DNA of 64,000 nucleotides from Escherichia coli (GTDB lineage: Bacteria > Pseudomonadota > Gammaproteobacteria > Enterobacterales > Enterobacteriaceae). The notes beneath the pieces were generated by a model, which saw nothing but the letters and a program-made list of their open reading frames with translations, was not told the DNA's origin and ran no database searches. Each line of letters begins with the position of its first letter. Position 1 is the first letter of the stretch. Position numbers and translations under genes: made by a program. Below, piece after piece: positions 54,044 through 62,511 of the stretch. The stretch covers positions 2,790,001-2,854,000 of the forward strand of contig CP089930.1 of NCBI GenBank assembly GCA_021307345.1, read 5' to 3'.

Positions 54044-54268
54044 GGTTGGCTCGGAAATATAAAAAAATGTGAGGCGCCTCGAAACTTAATGGTTTTTTGT
54101 GAATGATCTCACAGGTGCTAAATGAGAATTAAAATCACTACTGAGAGTTATTATTACCAGGGGTTTTATCATTTTTTCTCATTTCTCAAAATCAGTGGCT
54201 CCTTATCATTATGATAAAAGGGTACTGAGCGGAATGAATATTTGAACGCAATCGTTTAACCTGATTTT
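54044..54268. promoter_or_regulatory. Region between ygfK promoter and mocA with repeat motifs
   Basis: AT-rich with no gene. TGAGAATT (54123-54130) and TTTTCTCA (54174-54181) face each other; a further ACTGAGAG lies between. A perfect palindrome TTATCAT-T-ATGATAA is at 54203-54217. They lie 80-170 bases upstream of the -24 element and are candidates for activator binding. The palindrome is also about 50 bases after the mocA stop and could belong to its 3' end. Confidence 0.45.
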
Positions 54269-54847
54269 CTAAAATTCAGTATGCCACTTTTGTGCATTAA
54301 TAAAGTCCTCGGGGGTATCAATATCTAAAATTATTTCTTCATCTTCTATTTCGACGGAATAATGTTCACCCATTTGCAATGCCTGACGCATATTGGCCAC
54401 GTTGGGACGTTGGATAGCCTGCATCAGACTCGATTTTGAGATTAAAATGGGATGACCAGGGATACCATTGTGGAGTGGGAGAATTGCACCGTTGTTGCGT
54501 AACTTCCAGATTTTATTAAATATATTGGCATTAAGACTTGGCATGTCACCATGAGTAATAAAGCAATGTTCAGTTTGCACTTCGGGAGCCGCAGCCTTCA
54601 CCGAGGTCAGTAAGCCCTGCTCATAATCTGGATTATAAATAAGAGTAATATTGCCAGTGTTCTCGTAGCGATGGTGCAGTTCATTAGCGCGAAAACCCGT
54701 AACTAAAATAATTCGACTACAAAACTGCAACGCGTTTTTGATACTTGCATCAAGAATTGTTTCCTGTTGCCAGGGTAACATCATTTTCCATTGTCCCATT
54801 CTTGATGATAATCCAGCAGCGGTAATTATACAGTCGATAGATGACAT
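54269..54847 (-). CDS. mocA: Molybdenum cofactor cytidylyltransferase MocA
   Basis: MocA adds CMP to molybdopterin-Mo to give the cytosine dinucleotide cofactor (MCD) used by xanthine-oxidase-type enzymes such as XdhD. The product is 192 residues with the nucleotidyltransferase signature ITAAGLSSRMGQWK (8-21), HGDMPSL near residue 98 for metal, and GIPGHPIL for the acceptor. It is divergent from yqeC, and also reads towards ygfK on the same strand. Divergent from K-12 MocA at roughly 15% of positions, from memory. Confidence 0.95.
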   Translation of the reverse strand: MSSIDCIITAAGLSSRMGQWKMMLPWQQETILDASIKNALQFCSRIILVTGFRANELHHRYENTGNITLIYNPDYEQGLLTSVKAAAPEVQTEHCFITHGDMPSLNANIFNKIWKLRNNGAILPLHNGIPGHPILISKSSLMQAIQRPNVANMRQALQMGEHYSVEIEDEEIILDIDTPEDFINAQKWHTEF

Positions 54848-54874
54848 AGTGATTCCATTATTTATATCGGTTAA

Positions 54875-54895
54875 TAACGCCTGAAAATTGCGTTA
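54875..54895. promoter_or_regulatory. Interrupted palindrome between mocA and yqeC
   Basis: TAACGC (54875-54880) and GCGTTA (54890-54895) are separated by 9 bases in the 104-bp divergent promoter region. The size and placement fit a two-way operator. The protein is unknown. Confidence 0.4.
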
Positions 54896-54951
54896 CTTCC
54901 TGGTTAATGAATTTGTGGGCTAATTTATCCCAGAGAGGTCTATGAAGACTC

Positions 54952-55722
54952 GTGAAAAGTATAATTGACCCATCAGCATTATTCATTGATTTAGGCGTGC
55001 AGAACGCTCCGGCAGTCATTTCTGTTGTTGGTGCAGGGGGGAAAACCAGTCTGCTTTTTTGGCTGGCAGAGTTACTTCAGTCTAGTGGCAGGCGCGTGTT
55101 AATCACGACGACGACACATATGTTTATACCAACGTCTCACTGGCCCGTGGTTTTCTGTCGCGATCCCGCCATGCTTCCTCATGCGTCTCTCACATCCCCC
55201 ATTGCATTTTGTTTTCACCGCTTCAAAGCGAAACAGGGAAAAGCGCAGGGATTTACGCCAGATACCATTGATGTACTGGCGCAACGACCAGAATGTGACG
55301 TAATTCTCATTGAGGCAGATGGCTCGCGTGGAATGCCGTTAAAAGCGCCAGATGAGCACGAACCTTGCATACCTAAAAGCAGTTGCTGCGTGATTGCTGT
55401 GATGGGAGGGCATATTTTGGGCACTAAAGTTGGTGCTGAAAATGTCCATCGCTGGTCGCAGTTCGCTGAGATTACAGGGTTAACACCTGATGCAACCTTG
55501 CAGCTGAGCGATCTCGTTGCGCTGGTTCGCCATCCGCAGGGGGCGTTTAAAAACGTACCGCAAGGCTGTCGGCGAGTCTGGTTCATTAACCGTTTTTCTC
55601 AATGTGAGAATGCGATTGCGCAAAGCGAGCTACTCAAACCGCTGCAACAACACGACGTAGAGGCAATCTGGCTGGGCGATATACAAGAAGATCCTGCAAT
55701 CGCGCGCAGATTTGTGAATTAG
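54952..55722 (+). CDS. yqeC: Selenium-dependent hydroxylase accessory protein YqeC
   Basis: A 256-residue protein with an N-terminal P-loop-like motif, VVGAGGKTSLLFWLAELL (about residues 24-41), followed by TTTTHMFIP and an EADGSRG segment. YqeC and YqeB belong to families whose presence with SelD marks the selenium-dependent molybdenum hydroxylase system. A GTG start is used at 54952. It is 47 bp before yqeB. Confidence 0.9.
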   Translation: MKSIIDPSALFIDLGVQNAPAVISVVGAGGKTSLLFWLAELLQSSGRRVLITTTTHMFIPTSHWPVVFCRDPAMLPHASLTSPIAFCFHRFKAKQGKAQGFTPDTIDVLAQRPECDVILIEADGSRGMPLKAPDEHEPCIPKSSCCVIAVMGGHILGTKVGAENVHRWSQFAEITGLTPDATLQLSDLVALVRHPQGAFKNVPQGCRRVWFINRFSQCENAIAQSELLKPLQQHDVEAIWLGDIQEDPAIARRFVN

Positions 55723-55769
55723 CAGCTCGGGCATTCCGGGTTACTGAAAGGATATCCATTGAGGTTGGT

Positions 55770-57395
55770 ATGAATATTTTCACAGAGGCTGCAAAACTCG
55801 AAGAGCAAAATTGTCCGTTTGCGATGGCGCAAATTGTGGATAGCCGAGGCTCGACTCCCCGCCATTCTGCACAAATGTTAGTGCGTGCCGATGGTTCTAT
55901 CGTCGGTACAATTGGTGGTGGAATGGTTGAGCGGAAGGTGATTGAAGAGTCGCTTCAGGCATTGCAGGAACGTAAGCCGCGATTATTCCATGGACGTATG
56001 GCTCGTAACGGTGTGGATGCTGTCGGGTCAGATTGCGGAGGCGCAATGTCAGTGTTTATCAGCGTGCATGGTATGAGACCACGTCTGGTGTTGATCGGCG
56101 CGGGGCATGTCAACCGGGCGATTGCCCAGAGTGCTGCGCTATTAGGGTTTGATATCGCCGTTGCCGATATTTATCGCGAAAGCCTCAATCCTGAACTTTT
56201 CCCGCCGTCAACTACGCTTCTCCATGCCGATTCGTTTGGCGCGGCAGTAGAAGCACTGGAGATTCGCCCTGATAATTTTGTCCTGATTGCCACGAATAAT
56301 CAGGATCGTGAAGCCCTCGATAAACTCATTGAACAGCCCATTGCATGGCTGGGTTTGCTGGCAAGTCGCCGCAAGGTGCAGCTTTTCCTGCGTCAATTGC
56401 GCGAGAAAGGCGTGGCTGAAGAACATATTGCCCGTTTACACGCGCCGGTTGGTTACAACATAGGTGCGGAAACGCCGCAGGAGATCGCCATCAGCGTGCT
56501 GGCAGAAATATTACAGGTGAAAAATAACGCGCCGGGTGGGCTGATGATGAAACCTACGCATCCTTCCGGACACCAACTGGTGGTAATTCGCGGCGCGGGA
56601 GATATCGCCAGTGGTGTGGCGTTACGCTTGTATCATGCGGGGTTCAAAGTGATCATGCTGGAAGTGGAAAAGCCAACGGTGATTCGTTGTACCGTGGCGT
56701 TTGCCCAGGCCGTGTTCGACGGCGAAATGACGGTCGAAGGCGTCACAGCCCGCCTGGCAACCAGCTCTGCGGAGGCGATGAAACTTACCGAACGTGGATT
56801 CATCCCGGTGATGGTAGATCCTGCCTGTTCACTGCTTGATGAACTGAAACCGCTTTGCGTTGTGGACGCTATTCTTGCGAAACAGAATTTGGGTACGCGT
56901 GCAGATATGGCACCGGTGACGATCGCGCTTGGGCCGGGGTTTACCGCAGGGAAAGATTGCCATGCGGTAATTGAAACGAATCGCGGGCACTGGCTCGGTC
57001 AGGTGATTTACTCCGGTTGTGCACAGGAGAATACCGGTGTTCCCGGTAATATCATGGGGCACACCACCCGACGTGTGATCCGTGCTCCGGCGGCAGGCAT
57101 TATGCGATCCAATGTGAAATTAGGCGATCTGGTGAAAGAGGGCGATGTGATTGCCTGGATTGGTGAGCATGAAATTAAAGCTCCGTTGACGGGGATGGTG
57201 CGTGGCTTGTTGAACGACGGACTGGCGGTGGTCGGTGGTTTTAAAATCGGTGATATCGATCCTCGTGGCGAAACGGCCGATTTCACCAGTGTTTCAGATA
57301 AAGCCAGGGCGATTGGCGGCGGTGTCCTTGAGGCGTTAATGATGTTGATGCATCAGGGCGTTAAAGCGACAGAAGAAGTGCTGGAAGTGGCTTAA
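55770..57395 (+). CDS. yqeB: Selenium-dependent hydroxylase accessory protein YqeB (XdhC-like + EF2563 domain)
   Basis: A 541-residue fusion. The N-terminal half is XdhC/CoxI-like (DSRGSTPRHSAQ, TIGGGMVE; Rossmann motif LIGAGHVNRAI near residue 112), which in relatives helps sulfurate or insert Mo cofactor. The C-terminal half is the EF2563 selenium-associated type (VIRGAGDIASGVALRL near residue 272). Together these suggest delivery of a selenium-modified MCD cofactor to XdhD. It follows yqeC on the plus strand. Confidence 0.92.
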   Translation: MNIFTEAAKLEEQNCPFAMAQIVDSRGSTPRHSAQMLVRADGSIVGTIGGGMVERKVIEESLQALQERKPRLFHGRMARNGVDAVGSDCGGAMSVFISVHGMRPRLVLIGAGHVNRAIAQSAALLGFDIAVADIYRESLNPELFPPSTTLLHADSFGAAVEALEIRPDNFVLIATNNQDREALDKLIEQPIAWLGLLASRRKVQLFLRQLREKGVAEEHIARLHAPVGYNIGAETPQEIAISVLAEILQVKNNAPGGLMMKPTHPSGHQLVVIRGAGDIASGVALRLYHAGFKVIMLEVEKPTVIRCTVAFAQAVFDGEMTVEGVTARLATSSAEAMKLTERGFIPVMVDPACSLLDELKPLCVVDAILAKQNLGTRADMAPVTIALGPGFTAGKDCHAVIETNRGHWLGQVIYSGCAQENTGVPGNIMGHTTRRVIRAPAAGIMRSNVKLGDLVKEGDVIAWIGEHEIKAPLTGMVRGLLNDGLAVVGGFKIGDIDPRGETADFTSVSDKARAIGGGVLEALMMLMHQGVKATEEVLEVA

Positions 57396-57571
57396 ATGAA
57401 AACGGCCGGATGGTATTACCCGCCCGGCCTGAGACTGATGACAAAGTCCAAAAAGAGTTCGGACAGTCCCCTCGCCCCTTCGGAGAGAGGGGGAAAACCG
57501 TGCCAACATTGGCGATTGAGCCAGTTTGTCAGCAATATCTGGTCGGATGGCGTCGCCATCCGACCTTTAAA
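57396..57571. repeat. Repeat-rich gap between yqeB and yqeA
   Basis: It contains GGCCGG/CCGGCC (57404-57429), then a cassette edged by TGATGACAAA (57436-57445) and TTTGTCAGCA (57525-57534). Inside the cassette is a C/G-rich hairpin (CCCCTC / GAGGGG at 57468-57493). Just past it lies a perfect 11-bp stem GGTCGGATGGC-GTC-GCCATCCGACC (57541-57565), which probably ends the ygeW-yqeA transcript. No coding sequence is evident. Confidence 0.75.
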
Positions 57572-58504
57572 TTACTGACGAATTACCGTTCCGGTTTTGC
57601 CTTCAATCCCTTCTTTCGCTTTGCTCAATACGGTAATCAGTGCTTCACGACCAGCGCGAGAGCGAGCAAACGAGGCGGCAGCTTCTACTTTCGGCAGCAT
57701 AGAACCTTTCGCAAAATGACCTTCTTCGATAAAGCGTTCTGCATCGGCCAATGACAGGCGGTCGAGCCACTGCTCATTCTCTTTACCGAAGTTAATGGCC
57801 ACTTTTTCTACCGCAGTCAGAATGATCAGCATATCGGCATCGATCATTTCTGCCAGACGGGCGCTGGCCCAGTCTTTATCGATAACCGCGCTGGCACCGC
57901 GCAGATGGTTACCCTCACGAATCACAGGGATACCGCCACCGCCAACGGTGATCACAACCTGACCTGCTTCTACCAGAGCTTTAACCGTTTCTTTTTCAAT
58001 AATATCAACAGGCTTCGGTGAGGCTACTACACGACGATAGCCACGCCCCGCGTCTTCTTTCAGGGTGTAACCCTGTTTTGTCAGTTGCTCGGCTTCCTGC
58101 TCGGTAAAGAACGACCCGATCGGTTTGGTCGGATTGAGGAATGCCGGATCGTTAGCGTCGACTTCGACCTGAGTAACCAGCGTTGCTACAGGTTTATTAA
58201 TACCACGAGAAAGCAGCTCTTCCCTTAAGGCGTTTTGTAGATCGTATCCAATGTATCCCTGGCTTAAGGCGACACAGACAGACATTGGCAGCATCGGCGA
58301 GTGTGCTTCCGTTTTTGCGGCAGCTTCGAATGCCTGGTTAATCATGCCTACCTGCGGCCCATTACCATGAGTGACGATAACTTCATGTCCCTGCGCAATT
58401 AAATCAACAATTGCCTGAGACGTAATTTTTACCGCTTTCATTTGTCCGGCCAGATCGTCGCCCAGCGCATTCCCGCCGAGGGCGAGAACAATTTTCTTAC
58501 TCAT
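57572..58504 (-). CDS. yqeA: Carbamate kinase-like protein YqeA
   Basis: A 310-residue member of the amino acid kinase/carbamate kinase family. The phosphate-binding GGNALGDD lies at 10-17, HGNGPQVG at about 46-53, and GGGGIPVI at about 188-195. Carbamate kinases make ATP from carbamoyl phosphate and ADP, so with YgeW it could provide energy during purine/ureide catabolism. Activity not shown directly. Last gene of ygeW-ygeX-ygeY-hyuA-yqeA. Confidence 0.92.
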   Translation of the reverse strand: MSKKIVLALGGNALGDDLAGQMKAVKITSQAIVDLIAQGHEVIVTHGNGPQVGMINQAFEAAAKTEAHSPMLPMSVCVALSQGYIGYDLQNALREELLSRGINKPVATLVTQVEVDANDPAFLNPTKPIGSFFTEQEAEQLTKQGYTLKEDAGRGYRRVVASPKPVDIIEKETVKALVEAGQVVITVGGGGIPVIREGNHLRGASAVIDKDWASARLAEMIDADMLIILTAVEKVAINFGKENEQWLDRLSLADAERFIEEGHFAKGSMLPKVEAAASFARSRAGREALITVLSKAKEGIEGKTGTVIRQ

Positions 58505-58551
58505 TTTTCCTCACTCATCATTCTTAATTGTGTATAGATCCCTGGTAGTGG

Positions 58552-59937
58552 TTAGAGCACGGGAGGGACAAACGGTTTGCGTCGCAGGAAACGACCGCGT
58601 CCGGCTTTGCCTGTGAAGGCTCCGTCGCAGAAAATCGTTTCACCACGGGATAGCGTTCTGACAATTGCGCCCTGACAGGTAATGCCCTCCCAGGGCGAAT
58701 AGTCGGCGTTGTCGTGGAGATGGCGATGTTGAATTTGTTGGCTCTGACGTGGGTCGATAATCACCACGTCGCCATCGGAACCGGGCGCTAATAATCCTTT
58801 TTGCGGCCACAGGCCAAACAGCCTGGCGGGCATCGCGCTGGTTAACTCAACAAAACGTTCCGGTGTGATACGTCCGGTCATTACGCCGCTGGAGAACAGC
58901 AATTGCATACGATTTTCCACACCGGGCAAGCCATTTGGGCAGCGACTGAAATCGCCTTTAGAAATTTGCTGGCGTTGAGCCATCGAGAAGGTGCAATGAT
59001 CGGTCGCCACCACGTCAATCGCACCATCGCTGATGCCACACCACAGTTTGTCCTGCTCGCGAACATTGCGCAGCGGTGGGCTAAGGATAAATTTCATTCC
59101 GTCTTCTGTATCGTAACTGCGTTCGTCCAGCAGAAGATATTGCGGACAAGTTTCAACCCAGACAGGCTGGTGATTCGCGCGGGCAAGGCGCAGGTAATCC
59201 AGACCTAAGCCGTTAGACAGATGGACGATATAGAGTGGGGCGTTGCCGGCAAGTTGCGCCAGATTAATCATGCGGGCGATAGCTTCAGCTTCGCATTCCA
59301 GAGGTCGACTCAAGGCGTGATAGCGTGGCGCGGTTAACCCGGCGGCAATAAACTCCGCCCGCTTGCTGGCGATAGCTGCGTCATTTTCCGGGTGCACAGT
59401 GGTCAGGGCACCAGACTCATGCAAGCGGCGTAATGCTTGCAACACTTCATCATCGTTGAGTTTATATTGATAGGTTAAATAGAGTTTAAAACTGCTCAGC
59501 CCTTCCTCGACCATCATCGGGATTTCGTCGAGGATGGCGTGATTAATGTGCTGAATCACACCGTGAAAGCTGTAGTCGATGACCGCTTTATGGGCGGCAT
59601 AGCCACGATAAACTTCCAGTTGATGGCGTAACCGGCAGCCATTTGGGCCAAATCCCATATGGTCAATAATGGTTGTTGTACCGCCACACGCGGCTGCGCG
59701 AGTACCGGTAAAAAAATCATCACAACTGCGCGCAATGCCGACATCAATATTAAAATGCGTATGGACATCCACGCCGCCAGGGAAAACGTAACAGCCAGTG
59801 GCATCAATGTCTTCATAAGGGAGCTGCGGCGAAATATTGGTGCCCAACTGGCGAACAATCCCGCTTTCAATCAACAAATCCTGCTTTGCTTGTCCATCTG
59901 CGTTCACGACAGTGCCGTTTTTGATCAATACGCGCAT
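58552..59937 (-). CDS. hyuA: Dihydropyrimidinase-like D-phenylhydantoinase HyuA
   Basis: A 461-residue cyclic amidohydrolase that opens phenylhydantoin-type rings in E. coli. Metal ligands: VDVHTHFN near residue 58, the carboxylated lysine in SSFKLYLTY, His motifs in VHPEND and YIVHLSNG, and ATDHCTF. The family start is MRVLIKNG at 59937; the open frame extends four codons upstream. The natural substrate in this cluster is probably a urate breakdown product. Confidence 0.94.
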   Translation of the reverse strand: MRVLIKNGTVVNADGQAKQDLLIESGIVRQLGTNISPQLPYEDIDATGCYVFPGGVDVHTHFNIDVGIARSCDDFFTGTRAAACGGTTTIIDHMGFGPNGCRLRHQLEVYRGYAAHKAVIDYSFHGVIQHINHAILDEIPMMVEEGLSSFKLYLTYQYKLNDDEVLQALRRLHESGALTTVHPENDAAIASKRAEFIAAGLTAPRYHALSRPLECEAEAIARMINLAQLAGNAPLYIVHLSNGLGLDYLRLARANHQPVWVETCPQYLLLDERSYDTEDGMKFILSPPLRNVREQDKLWCGISDGAIDVVATDHCTFSMAQRQQISKGDFSRCPNGLPGVENRMQLLFSSGVMTGRITPERFVELTSAMPARLFGLWPQKGLLAPGSDGDVVIIDPRQSQQIQHRHLHDNADYSPWEGITCQGAIVRTLSRGETIFCDGAFTGKAGRGRFLRRKPFVPPVL

Positions 59938-59951
59938 AGCAAACTCCAAAA

Positions 59952-59975
59952 ACCCTCCGGCGAACCGGAGGGGAA
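59952..59975 (-). terminator. Attenuator-type hairpin between ygeY and hyuA
   Basis: On the minus strand, CCCTCCGG-TTCG-CCGGAGGG is followed by TTTTTGG, which is a complete intrinsic terminator inside the operon. It would reduce but not exclude hyuA-yqeA transcription. Confidence 0.7.
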
Positions 59976-59989
59976 TAAGTTAAGAATAA

Positions 59990-61201
59990 TTATTCGGTTG
60001 CCAGCCAGCTTAACGGGATTGCAGCGTACATAGCGGCACAGGTCACCAGGTGTGATTTCCAGGTTTTTTCGTTTGGCGCGTGCGCTTCAGGTTCTTTACC
60101 TGGGCCAAAGCCGATCACCGGAATGCCGTGACGACCCATGATGGATACGCCGTTAGTTGAGAAGGTCCACTTATCAACGACCGGCGCTTTGCCAAACAGA
60201 CCTTCGTAGGCATTCACCAGGGCTTTAACAGTGAAGTGATCTTCTTCCACTTTCCAGGTCGGGAAGTAGCATTCGGTTGGGTAGACCAGGCCAGTCCAGG
60301 ACGGACGGTCATAGTTGTACATAGAAACGACAGCATTCGCTTTTTGAACTGCTGGCAGGGCGCGGATTTCGTCCAGCGCGCCTTCCCAGGTTTCACCCCA
60401 GGTCAGACGACGGTCAATAGAAACTGCGCAGCTGTCTGCTACAGCGCAACGGCTTGGGGAGGTAAAGAAAATTTCAGAAACGGTCAGCGTACCTTTGCCG
60501 AGGAATTCGTCATAACCCAGACGTTGGGACAGTTCTTGTAATTCGCCAAGAATCGGTCCCATTTTGAAAATGGCGTTATCACCGCGTTCTGGCGCAGAAC
60601 CGTGACAGCTAACGCCCTGAACATCAATACGAATTTCCATACGACCGCGCTGACCACGGTATACCTGGCAATCAGTCGGTTCAGTACTGACCACAAATTC
60701 CGGGCGAATGCCAGATTGTTCAATAATGTACTGCCAGCACAGACCGTCGCAGTCTTCTTCCTGCACCGTACCGGTAACCAGCAGGGTATATTCATCTTCC
60801 AGACCGAGGTCTTTTATGATTTTACCGGCATATACCATAGACGCCATGCCGCCTTCCTGGTCGGAAGTACCGCGACCACCGATCAGCTCATCAGTTTCCA
60901 TACCTTCGTACGGGTCGAATTCCCAGTTTTTGATGTTGCCAATGCCGACGGTGTCGATGTGAGCATCCATCGCAACCAGACGCGGGCCGTGGCCGATATA
61001 ACCGAGAACGTTGCCCATCGGGTCGATTTCAACTTTATCGAAACCAACTTTTTCCATCTCTTCTTTAATACGATGCACTACGCGTTTTTCGTCACAGCTT
61101 TCACTGGGAATCGCAACCATGTCGCGCAGGAAGCGAGTCATGTCTGCCTGGTAATCCTTTGCTTTTTCAAGAATCAGTTTGAATGGAATATTCTTAGCCA
61201 T
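59990..61201 (-). CDS. ygeY: M20-family metallopeptidase/deacetylase YgeY
   Basis: A 403-residue protein of the ArgE/DapE/Acy1/CPG2 family. Metal ligands fit [17 protein letters not shown] and QEEDCDG; a dimerisation domain lies in the middle. Start MAKNIPFK at 61201 follows GGAGAAAAATA. It likely cleaves an amide in a urate-derived ureide or dipeptide; the substrate is unknown. Conserved neighbour of ygeX and ygeW. Confidence 0.92.
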   Translation of the reverse strand: MAKNIPFKLILEKAKDYQADMTRFLRDMVAIPSESCDEKRVVHRIKEEMEKVGFDKVEIDPMGNVLGYIGHGPRLVAMDAHIDTVGIGNIKNWEFDPYEGMETDELIGGRGTSDQEGGMASMVYAGKIIKDLGLEDEYTLLVTGTVQEEDCDGLCWQYIIEQSGIRPEFVVSTEPTDCQVYRGQRGRMEIRIDVQGVSCHGSAPERGDNAIFKMGPILGELQELSQRLGYDEFLGKGTLTVSEIFFTSPSRCAVADSCAVSIDRRLTWGETWEGALDEIRALPAVQKANAVVSMYNYDRPSWTGLVYPTECYFPTWKVEEDHFTVKALVNAYEGLFGKAPVVDKWTFSTNGVSIMGRHGIPVIGFGPGKEPEAHAPNEKTWKSHLVTCAAMYAAIPLSWLATE

Positions 61202-61220
61202 TATTTTTCTCCAGTTTTTT

Positions 61221-61241
61221 GCTCCCCGTTTTGCGGGGAGC
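61221..61241 (-). other. Intercistronic hairpin between ygeX and ygeY
   Basis: GCTCCCCG and CGGGGAGC form a perfect 8-bp stem with 5-base loop. On the transcribed (minus) strand it is followed by A-rich sequence, so it is not a terminator for this operon; it may protect the 3' end of ygeX RNA. Confidence 0.65.
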
Positions 61242-61257
61242 TGTTCCAATAGTGTGA

Positions 61258-62454
61258 TTAAGGTGCTACAGAGTGTTTGCCTTCCCAGACAACTTCGCGG
61301 TAGTGCTTCACGTCGGTGTCGCCTTCAGTGCTGATAACCAGCACCACGGCATCTTTGTTCAGCGCCAGTTTTTCCATCAGGCTTTGTCGTTGCGGGTGAT
61401 AATGAACCGCCGCGAGAACGCCCAAACCGACAGCGCCAGATTCACCGGAGATGATGCGAGGATCGTTGCCATACGGATTACCCAGCACGCGCATACCTAA
61501 TGCGGCAACGCTGTCCTGGCAGGAGATGAATTGAGTGGCGCAGTTACGTAGGATTTCCCAGCCCAGCGGGTTAGGTTCGCCGCAGGCCAGGCCCGCCATG
61601 ATCGTCGCCATATCGCCGCCAACGTTGACGATGTCGCCTTTGACGCCAGAGCGATAAATACAGTCAGCTTTGTCCGGTTCAACAATAATGCTGTGCAGAT
61701 TTTGCGGGCTGTAGACATCGACCAGATAACCCAACACACCACCAGCCATCGCGCCGACGCCGGCTTGCAGCAGAACGTGCGTTGGGGTTACGCCCATTTC
61801 ACGCATTTGCTCGACGGCTTCATCTGCCAGCGTGGCATAGCCCTGCATGATCCAGGTTGGGATTTTGGTGTAGCCTTCCCAGGCGGTATCCTGCACCACC
61901 TCCCAGCCGTGCTGCTGTGCGTGTTGCATGGTCAGGCGAACGGTGTCGTCATAGTTCATGTCTGTGACGATGCACTCGGCACCGAGGTTCAGAATGGCGT
62001 CAACGCGTTCCTGAGCGGAGCCTTTCGGCATGTAAATCACCGCATTCTGCCCAAGTTGCTGCGCTGCCCATGCGACACCGCGACCGTGGTTGCCGTCGGT
62101 GGTGGTCGCAAAGGTCATTTTTTCGCCGATAGCATTTTTCAGGTGTTCAAATGACAGCGTTTCGATATCAAGATGATATTTTTCGCACAGTAACTGAGCG
62201 ATGGCATACGCACCGCCGAGCATCTTGAAGGCGTTCAGACCGAATCGTTTTGATTCGTCCTTAACGAGAATTTTCTTCACACCAAAAAGGTTTGCGAGAT
62301 CGTCCAGCGCACAAAGCGGTGTTGGGCGATAGCCAGCAATCTTCTGATGGAACTGGCGCGCCAGTTTTGCCTGGCTTTGCGAAAAGAGCGGTGATGTTTC
62401 GCCGTTGAAAAATTTGTTATCGGCGATATCAATCTTCAATGAGAAAACGGACAT
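61258..62454 (-). CDS. ygeX: 2,3-diaminopropionate ammonia-lyase YgeX
   Basis: A PLP enzyme that turns D- or L-2,3-diaminopropionate into pyruvate and two ammonia. The product is 398 residues. PLP lysine K77 (NAFKMLGGA) and D189 (VVQDTAWEG), both known catalytic residues in the E. coli enzyme, are conserved; the PLP-phosphate Gly loop is also present. Its role in this cluster was obscure until uric acid catabolism was linked to diaminopropionate-type intermediates. Confidence 0.96.
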   Translation of the reverse strand: MSVFSLKIDIADNKFFNGETSPLFSQSQAKLARQFHQKIAGYRPTPLCALDDLANLFGVKKILVKDESKRFGLNAFKMLGGAYAIAQLLCEKYHLDIETLSFEHLKNAIGEKMTFATTTDGNHGRGVAWAAQQLGQNAVIYMPKGSAQERVDAILNLGAECIVTDMNYDDTVRLTMQHAQQHGWEVVQDTAWEGYTKIPTWIMQGYATLADEAVEQMREMGVTPTHVLLQAGVGAMAGGVLGYLVDVYSPQNLHSIIVEPDKADCIYRSGVKGDIVNVGGDMATIMAGLACGEPNPLGWEILRNCATQFISCQDSVAALGMRVLGNPYGNDPRIISGESGAVGLGVLAAVHYHPQRQSLMEKLALNKDAVVLVISTEGDTDVKHYREVVWEGKHSVAP

Positions 62455-62485
62455 ATCCTATCCTTTTGGCCTCTGTAAATAGAGA

Positions 62486-62503
62486 GCCGATCTGTCGATC
62501 GGC
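62486..62503 (-). other. Intercistronic hairpin between ygeW and ygeX
   Basis: GCCGATC-TGTC-GATCGGC, a perfect 7-bp stem 9 bases after the ygeW stop on the minus strand, without a T run. Confidence 0.6.
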
Positions 62504-62511
62504 CCGAGGGG

